Assembly: GCA_002887195.1 (NCBI GenBank) | Contig: PJAB01001001.1 | Coordinates: forward strand, 1 to 18,314 | Length of the DNA: 18,314 nucleotides | Reading direction: 5' to 3' | Origin: Chrysochromulina parva | Lineage: Eukaryota > Haptophyta > Prymnesiales > Chrysochromulinaceae | Shown here: one piece after another, positions 11,283 to 18,314 of the stretch | Layout of the letters: each line of letters opens with the position of its first letter | How positions within the stretch are numbered: the stretch's first letter is position 1 | Position numbers and translations under genes: made by a program | Notes under the pieces: generated by a model | Seen by the model: the letters and a program-made list of their open reading frames with translations, nothing else | Database searches by the model: none | What the model was told of the DNA's origin: nothing

Positions 11283-13423
11283 TCAACCTACTTGATGTCG
11301 AGCGCTGGTTGCAATAGAAGTAGTAGCTGCCCGCTTAGCTGTGGGCGCGCCGTGATGGGCGCCGCACCCGGGTGTGATGAGCGCCGCCGCCTCCTCCGCG
11401 CAGCCGCCGTGCCCGGTGTACTTCACATAGGGCGGCGCGCGCGCCGTCTTGGGCGCACCCTGAGGGCGCTTGTAGTGCCAGTGCTCCTCGCGCGGCCAAA
11501 GGTAGACGCCGCGGTGCCGGTGCTGCAGCAGTGGATGTGGATGCTGCAACTGCTGCGGCGGCGGCTGCTGTGGAAGCGGCAGCTGTGGAAGCGGCTGCTG
11601 TGAAAGCGGCTGCTGTGAAAGCGGCTGCGGCGGCGGCTCCGAAGCAGCCGTGGCTCCCTCCTCCGCTCCAATTGCATGCTGATTGCCTCCCTCATCAGCC
11701 GTGGCTCCCTCCTCCGCTCCAAGGGCCGGCGGCGAGAGGCCCATTGCATGCAGCCTGATTGCGCCTGATTGCGCCTGATTGCCTCCCTCCTCAGGCGGCG
11801 AGAGGCCCATTGCATGCAGCACATACGAGAACGAAAGCTGATCTCGTTCCCCAAACCGGTGCCACTCGTTGAACCAGGCACAGAGCACGCAGCGCGTCAG
11901 GTTGCTCCGTAGGTGTGACACGATCATCGCGCCTTCGGCACACGCCGTCTGTCGCATCCATGGCGCGTCGTCGCGGGCGTCCTCGGGCTCGTCGTCGTCT
12001 CGAGCCGCAGCAGCGCCGTCGTGGGCAGTCGCGGTGAGCCTGCTGGAGGGAGCACGATGCTCAAGACGGCGCTCGCGCTGCTCAAGACGGCGCTGTTCGC
12101 GACGGTAGAATCTCCATTGCATCTCGACGGCGATGAGCTCGGCCTTCGAGATCTTGGCGGCGCCCTTCCCCACAGCCTCGCCCTTCCCCACAGCCTCGCC
12201 CTCCTCCACGTGCGCGAGCACCTTCCGAATCCACCGCATCTCGTCGTCGATGTGGTCGCGCCGCAGGTTCCGCGCCATAGCAAGGCTCGCTCGCGGCGCG
12301 AGGAGGAAGCGCTCGATGAGACTTCGGGGCTCGACGAGGAGCCGAAGCTTGCCGTCCAGCCAGACCGAGTACTCGCTGTGGGGAAGAGGGCGGGGTGCGC
12401 GCTGTGATGGGCACTTGCATGCAATCCTCGAGCCAGATCGAGATCTCGCTGTGCACGTCGAGGGCAATCACAAGGGCAATCAATGGCAATCACGAGGGCA
12501 ATCAATGGCAATCACGAGGGCAATCAATGGCAATCACGAGGGCAATCAATGGCAATCACGAGGGCAATCAATGGCAATCACGAGGGCAGTCAAGGGTTCG
12601 TAGTAGAGCGGATCACAGGCGATGAAGAGCAATGAAGGGCACTCGTGAGGGCACTCGTGAGGGCACTCCGACGCCATCCTTACCTGTGGGGAAAGAGGCG
12701 GAAGGGGAGTAGCTTCGGGATGCGCGAGGTGCGTCGAGGCGAGCCATAGGGCGAGCGATGGATCGAAAGGATGAGGAGTCTCCACACGCCGATCCGGCCG
12801 GCGCGCACGCCGCCCGCGCGCACCACGGCCTTAGGCGCCGTCGCGGCGAGAAAGGCAGCGCTCTCTTCGTCCACGAAGGCGAAGAAGCACTCGCGAGAGT
12901 CGGGCGAGAGGGCGGCGGCGTCGGGCTGCTGGAGCTTGTCCTTGCGCCCGAAGACCGCGGTCAATACCACCACGTGGCATCCACGTGAGAGCGATGCCGC
13001 CTCCGAGGCCAACGCGTCGAAGCCCGACGGTGACAGGAAGCCGCATTTGGTCTCGCCGGCGCAGCGAAGGCCCACCTGACGCTCGTCGAGCGACGGCGAC
13101 CCAGCGAAGTCGTGGCCTTGGGCATGCTGACGGGTGAGCGCAAAGTGCCACGACGACGGTGCTTCGGCGACGAGCGGCGGTGGGGCTGGCGGCGGCGGCG
13201 GCGGGGATGGCGGCGGTGGCGGCGGGGATGGCGGTGGCGGACTGCTGGCTAGCGAAAGCGCCGCTTCCGGCGGTGGAGTGGAACGCGGGTGTGAGTGCGC
13301 TGGCACCACTCGACTCGTGGATGCGGCCGAAGTCGTAGACGAGAGTCGACGCTGCTGCAGAAGCGATGCGGCCAGCAGCGCGCACACGAGGGTCGCCACT
13401 CGGCGCATTCGGGCGCTCGGCAT
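11283..13423 (-). CDS. DUF616 (TOD1/MUCI70-like) membrane-anchored protein
   Basis: Exons on minus are 13423-12684 and 12375-11283, joined GT-AG through a split Ser codon, giving 610 residues. The N-terminus MPSARMRRVATLVCALLAAS looks like a signal anchor. A Pro/Ser-rich stem follows (about 57-85), typical of a type II Golgi protein. DUF616 signatures occur in order: VVVLTAVFGRKDKLQQP (151-167), CFFAFVDEE, RIGVWRLL, PYGSPRRTSRIPKLLPFRLF, SVWLDGKLRLLVEPRSLIERFL (250-271), EMQWRFY and SNLTRCVLCAWFNEWHRFGERDQLSFSYV (404-432). Plant relatives include MUCI70 (cell-wall polysaccharide formation, putative glycosyltransferase) and TOD1 (reported as a Golgi ceramidase), so the reaction is open. The C-terminal third holds Gln/Pro-rich sequence and two in-frame duplications caused by repeat insertion. 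Divergent from the HSF gene. Confidence 0.85.
11645..11722. repeat. 27-bp direct duplication in DUF616 coding exon, offset 51 bp
   Basis: CAGCCGTGGCTCCCTCCTCC (plus GCTCCAA) at 11645-11671 recurs at 11696-11722. The spacer contains GCTGATTGCCTCCCTCATCAG on +, which is antisense to the gene. In the protein this gives GAEEGATA twice, separated by DEGGNQHAI, with no frame change. Confidence 0.85.
11728..11820. repeat. 27-bp direct duplication in DUF616 coding exon, offset 66 bp
   Basis: GGCGGCGAGAGGCCCATTGC (plus ATGCAGC) at 11728-11754 recurs at 11794-11820. The spacer is CTGATTGCGC units ending CTCCCTCCTCAG on +, antisense to the gene. The protein reads LHAMGLSPP twice, separated by EEGGNQAQSGAIR. 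Confidence 0.85.
12376..12683 (-). other. DUF616 gene intron with 22-bp array and duplicated boundary
   Basis: A 308-nt intron. The exon end CCTCTTTCCCCACAG|GTAAGG and the intron end CCTCTTCCCCACAG|CGAG differ by one T, a boundary duplication. About five copies of a 22-bp unit (GGGCAATCAATGGCAATCAC on + plus GA) lie at about 12473-12590. The motif GCATGCAAGTGCCCATCACA lies 20-45 nt before the acceptor (12397-12424, minus). Confidence 0.75.
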
Positions 13424-13644
13424 CGGACGACCCTCCTGGGATCGGTTCGTCTCGTGGGACAACCCTGTCGTATGTATGAATGTTGCGTGGCTGCGTATGA
13501 ATGTTGCGTGCTGGTCGTCCGGTGACACGCGTATGTGATTCGAATATTGACAATGCTGTGAATGGTGTGCAGCACGAGTTGTGCAATGAGCTGCAACGAG
13601 ATGCAATCCCCTCTCGAATCTACTGAGGGGTGCTAGTGCAAGGG
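13424..13644. promoter_or_regulatory. Divergent promoter between DUF616 and HSF genes
   Basis: A 221-bp gap between divergent start codons. GTATGAATGTTGCGTG occurs twice, at 13474-13489 and 13495-13510, a 21-bp step (about two helical turns), and could be a paired protein site. I see no perfect heat-shock element (alternating GAA/TTC with two-base gaps), so autoregulation is not supported. Confidence 0.5.
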
Positions 13645-14091
13645 ATGTCCGACGGTCACGAGCCCAAGCCCTTCGTGCACAAGCTGTATACGATGGTCTC
13701 CGACCCTTCGACGATGGACGTCTTCAGCTGGTCCGCCGATGGCACCGCCGTCGAGGTTCTCGACTTGGAGCGCTTCGTCGCCGACATGCTGCCAGTGTAC
13801 TTTAAGCACTCGAACTTCTCGTCGTTCATTCGGCAGCTCAACACATACGGCTTCTCGAAGACGGATAGCCGGACCACATCACACGCCTTCACGCATCCCG
13901 ACTTTCGCCGAGGCGATCCCGACCGGCTGCACCTCATCCAGCGCAAGAGCTCTCACCATCCGGCGCACCGGGCACTGGCAGCGGCTGGTGACGGGATGTG
14001 GAGCAACGATGCGGACCTCGCGCTGAGCACGGAGTTCGCGCCGCTCCGCCCGGTCGCGCCCGAAGCCAACGGCGGCGGAGGAGGCGGCGGA

Positions 14092-14136
<45 letters not shown>

Positions 14137-15720
14137 GGCACAACAGGAGGCGCAGGCGGCGCAGGCGGCGCAGGCGACGGTGGCAGCTCCGAGGCGGCGG
14201 CATACGGGATGGTCGAGGGGCAGCTCCTCACGGAGCTCGAGGCGGTCCGGTCGCAATCGGCCGCGATGGCGGCTCGAATCCAGCAGCTCGCCGCCCAGGT
14301 CCAGGAAGCACGGCTGCAGCAGGCGACCACGCGCGAGTCCATCGGGAGGATGATGGCCTTCCTGAGCCGCATCTTCCAAGATAGCCGGGCTGGCCAGCTC
14401 ACGCTTGCGTCGAGCACGAGCGCTGCGTCGAGCACGAGCGGCGCTCATTACGGCGCTGCGTCCACCACGAGTGGCGAGCCTTCGCCCTCGACAGCGCCGC
14501 CGTCGACAGCGCCGCCGCCAGCAGCGCCCGCCGAGGCTGACGAAACTGAAACCATTTCCCACAAGCGCGTGCGACGCGCGGCGCCCGACACGGCGGTCGG
14601 CGCCGGCGGCGGGAGCAGCGCCAGCAGCGCTAGCGGCGCCAGCAGCGCCAGCACCTCCGCCGCCGCCGCCGCCCTCTCGGCGACCACCCACGCCGCCTCG
14701 GCCTCGGCGACCGCCCACGCCGCGCGCGCCGCCGCCGCAGCCGCCGCGGCCGGCCTGCCGCCGTTGCACCCGATGGCCCAGCACCTCATCTCAAGCGATC
14801 TCGAGAACCTCATCTCGAGCGATCTCAACTTGAGCTCCACTCCCGAGCTCGCACATCTCCGAGCTCAACTTGAGCTCACTCGCGTGCCTTCCAAATTAGG
14901 GACCCCTCCCCTCACTCGCATGCCGTCCAAGTCCTCCCTCACCTCCTCCCTCAACGCCCACCTCGCGGGGCTCTCGGGCGGCGCCGCCCACCTCGACGCG
15001 CTCGCCCTTGCCTCCGACACCGCCTCCGCCTTCGACCAAGGCGCCTCCGCCTTCGCTTACGGAGTACCCTCGAGCCTATTGCCTAATGTGGGACGCTCGA
15101 CGAGCTTTGCGGCCGGTTTGCCATCGAGCGTCATGCGCGACGCAAGCCTCGGGGCCCAGGTACTCCTTGATTGCGCTTGATTGCGCTCGATTGCGCTTGC
15201 TTGCGCTTGATTGCGCTCCGACGACCTCTGCGCGCCTGTGATCGATTGCCAAACATCTCCCCCCCCTCCTTCCCCCACACGCCTGCCAAATATGGCAGGT
15301 GGCCAAGGCGATGCCCGAGGAGCTACGATCCCTCGCCCTCGAGCTGCTCGAAGATACCTCTCTCCAAGACGCGACCCTCGCTCAGCTCCAGCGCCACGGC
15401 TCGCCCGGCTCGTGCAGCTCCGCCCAAAACGGCGCGTTGCCTTCGTTGGACGACGTCGAGAGCTACCTGTGGGATTTTCTAGAGACGTCGCAGGTCGCGA
15501 TCGCCTCTGATGATGGCCTCTGATGGCCTTTAATTGCCTTTGCTTGCCCCTGATCGCCTCTGATTGCCTCTGATTGCCTCTGTCGCCCCCGAGTTCCTCT
15601 GACCGCCTGTGGGAAGTTTCGTCGGTTTCGTCACAGGCACTCAACGAGGCGCAGGAGCTCGCCCCGATGGCCGATGAGTTGCTCAAGGTCGAGAGCGCGG
15701 AGGCGCAAGCGAGCTTCTGA
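13645..15720 (+). CDS. Heat-shock transcription factor
   Basis: Exons are 13645-15159, 15299-15493 and 15637-15720, joined GT-AG in phase 0, giving 597 residues. The HSF winged-helix DNA-binding domain occupies about residues 8-103: KPFVHKLYTMVSDP, FSWSADGTAVEV, LPVYFKHSNFSSFIRQLNTYGF and FRRGDPDRLHLIQRK are nearly canonical. A long poly-Gly run follows (about 14066-14140). Next is a coiled coil for trimerisation (about 188-245, QLLTELEAVRSQSAAMAARI). Ser/Ala-rich linkers and a LISSDLENLISSDLN repeat come after it. Exon 2 encodes LDDVESYLWDFLE, which resembles the aromatic-hydrophobic-acidic activation motif of plant-type HSFs. HSFs bind heat-shock elements as trimers in the nucleus. The start at 13645 (MSDGHEPKPF) sits a usual distance before the domain. 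Which HSF class it belongs to cannot be said. Confidence 0.93.
15160..15298 (+). other. HSF intron 1
   Basis: A 139-nt intron, GCCCAG|GTACTCC to TATGGCAG|GTGGCC. It starts with CTTGATTGCG units (15165-15218) and has a C/T-rich tract before the acceptor. I see no long boundary duplication. Confidence 0.75.
15494..15636 (+). other. HSF intron 2
   Basis: A 143-nt intron, TCGCAG|GTCGCG to GTCACAG|GCACTC. It holds TGATGGCCTC and TGATTGCCTC units (15505-15590). Its last 24 bases (15613-15636, ending TTTCGTCACAG) recur downstream at 16096-16119 with one mismatch. Confidence 0.75.
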
Positions 15721-17081
15721 GAGGCCGAGATGAGGCGAGATGAGGCCGAGGTGAGGCCGAGATGAGGCCGAGATGAGGCCGAGATTACCCAAGGTCGAGC
15801 CCTGAGCGGAGCGACTTCGACGTCGCGATGAGGCGAATCCCGCTCGGCGAGATGAGGCCGAGGTTAGGCCGAGATGACGCCGAGATGAGGCGAATCCCGC
15901 TCGGCGATCGGTACGTGTGTGCCAGTACGGCGCTCGGCGATCGGTGCGTACGTACCGGTACGGCGCTCATGTACCGGTACGGCGCTCGGCGACTGGTACG
16001 TACGTACCGGTGTACGCTGCAGGCGCGCTCCCGGGGTGGTGCTGGCCCTGGTTAGGCCCTGGTGCTGGGACGATGGGCCCCACGAAGTTTCGTGAGAAGT
16101 TTCGTCGGTCTCGTCACAGTGCTGGCCCGGGGGGTTGGTCGATGGACCGGCGCCACCGCGCATGGCGTGTGGGGTGGTGATGGCCGCGCCTCCTACGCGT
16201 CCTACGTGACGGCATGATTGTGCGCTCATTCTCGATAGCGGATAGGCCGATACGGCAATAGCCGCCAAGACCATACGGTGCCGCGGCTATTACGGCAATT
16301 ACAGCAATACGGCAATAGCCGCCAAGACCATACGGTGCCGCGGCTGCGGTGGTCTCGGTAGCGGGGGCATGGTTGCTGAGCGCCGGCGCCGTGCGCACGG
16401 CGGGCGGGGTAGTCGAATAGTATGATGCGCGCACGGCGACGATCGTCGCGCGGGCAGGCGTAACCGCATGAATATCTCCTTACTGTATAGTGACTGTTTT
16501 CCGTGATCGCGGTTTTGATTCGGAGCAATTGATTCGGAGATCGGACGCGCGGGAAGAAGGTCCGGCGCGTGATGCAGCGCACACTGGGTCCTCGCATTGG
16601 CTCGTAAAATCTTAAATGAAAAATGAAAAATCTTAAACCGCGGACGCGGACGCTCTGAACACTCAAAACACGGACCGCGCAGCGGCTGTGATCCCATGCA
16701 ACGTGTGCGAACCAGACAACCGCGGAGCAAAATATGCGGCCCAGCAGAGTTAGGCAGCAGGCGCACTTCAGGCACACCCCCAGCTGCGTCGCCCCCGACC
16801 CGAGGGGTGATTCCTCTGTGCTCTGGGGTGATTCCTCTGGGGTGATTCCTTACAATAGGGGTGATTCCTCTGTGTCTGAGCTCCAGGCCTCAACAGGCCG
16901 CCTCAAGCATCTCTGTTCTCTGATTGCTGGCTCGATACCTGATCTGGTCGTGATCTGGTCGCGATCTCGCACGTCGCAGCGTGCTCGTCGTCGTCGTTGC
17001 TGGAGCGTTACTCGAGCGTCGAGGTCGAGCGTCGAGGTATCTGAGAGGACAGAGGTGCAACTGTTCACATGTTCCTGTGCC
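15721..17081. other. Repeat-bearing intergenic region between HSF and FkbM genes
   Basis: A 1.36-kb convergent gap with no gene I can support. In order it holds GAGATGAGGCC tandem units (about 15722-15786), a 24-bp direct repeat (15827-15850 and 15884-15907), GTACGTACCGGTACGGCGCTC-type repeats (about 15908-16015), the 16096-16119 copy of the HSF intron end, a 38-bp direct repeat (16251-16288, 16308-16345), an AT-richer patch with AAAATCTTAAA twice (16606, 16627), and four GGGGTGATTCCT units (about 16803-16870). Confidence 0.55.
16251..16345. repeat. 38-bp perfect direct repeat
   Basis: TACGGCAATAGCCGCCAAGA (first 20 bases) starts identical 38-bp copies at 16251-16288 and 16308-16345. The 19-bp spacer is made of TACGGCAATTACAGCAA-like sequence, so the block may be part of a decayed larger tandem array. 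Confidence 0.85.
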
Positions 17082-17975
17082 TCAGTCCGTGCATGGGGCC
17101 TTTATTTCCAGACTTTTCCACACTGAGAGGGCTTCGTGTATGCGCTGTGCAAGCGGCCTATGATGATAGCCGGCGCGGCAGTGTACGGGCAGCTTGTGCT
17201 TCGCACAGACTGCGCGGGCGTAGACTTGTGACGGCCTCGAGGCGCTCAGGTTTGCTAGCGCGGGTTGGACGTAGAGCTCGTTGTACGCGTTGTGGAAGCG
17301 TGGGGTCGAGGGCAAGTCGAGAGGAACGGCCATCAAGCCACGCTGATGGATATGCGTCTGTACGCGTTGGATCCGCATTTGGCTGTTCACATCCATGCCC
17401 TCGGCCTCAACCATGAGTACGTCCACCGCGTCTAAATCCATCGTCTGAAGGACCCCCAGTTCCGCCCCCTGCACGTCCACCGAGGCAAAGTGCAGCCTGG
17501 ACAGGCCCTCACTTCTCATGATGCCCCGTATCTCACGGCATGGGACGGGAACCGAGGCAACCAGTGCCTTTGACGAAGCCGTCTTGATGTACGCTGCACG
17601 CTGGTGTGATTCGTTGGTCATGTGGACGTGCTCACCGTCGGGGCATGCCGCCGCCCAGATCTTGGCGGAGGTCCTCGGGGATGCCTGCAGCTTGGCAAAC
17701 GTCTGGGGTTGCGCCTCCACCAGCAAGCCGTGCCAAGCAAAGCAACGCTCCAGCGCTAGCGTCTGCGAGCCATCCATGCCAGTACTCGCGCCGATTTCGA
17801 GGAAGACCCCCCCAGCGCCTTCACGCAAGAGCAGGAGCATGGGTAATACGTCAATGAAGTCGTCCGTGATGAACGCAGCGTTCTGGATCATGCATGCTGT
17901 GGTGTCGTTTAGACGACTTAGTTGCTCGCAACGTTGGCTGTTCACTTTGTCATGCGTGCGAGATGCCTCTCTCAT
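17082..17975 (-). CDS. FkbM-type SAM-dependent methyltransferase
   Basis: A single exon of 297 residues. GGVFLEIGASTGMDGSQTLALE (about 57-78) is the SAM-binding motif I. It is followed by GLLVEAQPQTFAKLQ (the acidic ribose-binding position after motif I), IWAAACPDG, and LHFASVDVQGAELGVLQTMD, which matches the SIDVEGxExxVL signature of FkbM methyltransferases. FkbM enzymes O-methylate sugars or natural products; the substrate here is unknown. No signal peptide is clear, although the first ATG (17975) is my choice over an upstream TTG. It lacks introns and TGATTGCC repeats, unlike every other gene here except at its flanks, so recent horizontal gain or retroposition is possible but unproven. 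The C-terminus (HEALSVWKSLEIKAPCTD) has no known domain. Confidence 0.85.
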   Translation of the reverse strand: MREASRTHDKVNSQRCEQLSRLNDTTACMIQNAAFITDDFIDVLPMLLLLREGAGGVFLEIGASTGMDGSQTLALERCFAWHGLLVEAQPQTFAKLQASPRTSAKIWAAACPDGEHVHMTNESHQRAAYIKTASSKALVASVPVPCREIRGIMRSEGLSRLHFASVDVQGAELGVLQTMDLDAVDVLMVEAEGMDVNSQMRIQRVQTHIHQRGLMAVPLDLPSTPRFHNAYNELYVQPALANLSASRPSQVYARAVCAKHKLPVHCRAGYHHRPLAQRIHEALSVWKSLEIKAPCTD

Positions 17976-18314
17976 CGAACGGCTGTCGTACGGCCACAAA
18001 ATTTCTCCTCTTATTAAGCGACACGCTTCGCGGTATCTGCAACAAGTTGCGCAGTGTCTCTCTCAGACGCGCGCGGAGAGAAATTTACGCGATTGTAACT
18101 GCCTCATCGTCATTCGGTGGGATGTGCGCCTGTGTTTGCATGCGCCGCCTCTGTGCGTGCTGCGCCGGCGCGTGCTGGGACGCTCGGCTGATGCGGCGAA
18201 ATTTTTTTTGGAGTTGTGGAGCCGAGCGTTGGGGACTTCCTGGGGTGTTGCCTTCCGATCCCTTCCTTTTCGTATGCGCAGTAAATAATTTTACTCTTTA
18301 CTTCTTTACTCAGA
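17976..18314. promoter_or_regulatory. Region upstream of the FkbM gene to the window edge
   Basis: This should hold the FkbM promoter and 5' UTR. It contains a T8 run (about 18202-18209) and an AT-rich end (about 18285-18310). I see no coding exon, RNA gene or repeat array. Confidence 0.35.

Noticed and set aside
11755..11822. GT-AG intron of 68 nt in the DUF616 exon
   Set aside because: Splicing there shifts the frame and meets a stop soon after, whereas the unspliced sequence stays open to a natural end.
13879..14784. Minus-strand frame opposite the HSF gene
   Set aside because: It is compositional (poly-Ala and Arg-Gly from the poly-Gly codons); the HSF domain on + is decisive.
16440..17080. 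Possible small genes or tRNA in the AT-richer intergenic part
   Set aside because: I found no cloverleaf, no conserved box sequences and no frame with a recognisable domain.
17082..17999. FkbM start at a TTG (17999)
   Set aside because: A non-ATG start is not justified; the first ATG at 17975 precedes the whole methyltransferase fold.

Overview
The window looks like nuclear DNA from a GC-rich, intron-dense unicellular eukaryote. I would guess an alga of the haptophyte or pelagophyte kind, but no marker here fixes the lineage. The evidence is eukaryotic protein families (deoxyhypusine hydroxylase, heat-shock factor, MORN, LRR-kinase, DUF616), coding sequence broken into exons that rejoin in phase at GT-AG sites, no operons, and many Ala/Gly/Pro trinucleotide runs.

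Layout from left to right: (1) a MORN-repeat protein on +, probably cut by the left edge (to 923); (2) deoxyhypusine hydroxylase on -, 4 exons (1361-3107); (3) a long coiled-coil protein on -, 7 exons, 845 aa (3520-7345); (4) divergent from it, an LRR plus TKL-type protein kinase on +, 7 exons, 740 aa (7581-10760); (5) a DUF616 (TOD1/MUCI70-like) membrane-anchored protein on -, 2 exons, 610 aa (11283-13423); (6) divergent from it, a heat-shock transcription factor on +, 3 exons, 597 aa (13645-15720); (7) a 1.36 kb repeat-bearing intergenic stretch; (8) an FkbM-type methyltransferase on -, single exon (17082-17975). The genes share no obvious pathway. I rebuilt exon structures by hand from reading frame, GT-AG sites and family conservation; none has transcript support here.

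The striking part is the introns. Most hold arrays of a roughly 10-bp unit, TGATTGCCTC and variants, and in all the spliced introns that carry it the unit reads in the transcript sense, on both strands. Of 19 inferred introns, 11 also carry a direct duplication of 14-50 bp of exon/intron-boundary sequence, and one more has a 6-bp boundary repeat. In several cases the upstream copy supplies the GT and the downstream copy the AG. This is the signature expected of introns born by tandem duplication or break repair and then filled with a locally expanded repeat. Three introns contain back-to-back AG|GT sites (zero-length exons, possible recursive splicing). One duplication makes a potential in-frame 12-codon cassette in the kinase glycine loop. 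Two antisense insertions of the same repeat sit inside the DUF616 coding exon, with offsets of 66 and 51 bp that keep the frame. A second intronic motif, around GCATGCAAGTGC, recurs near the 3' ends of introns in different genes.
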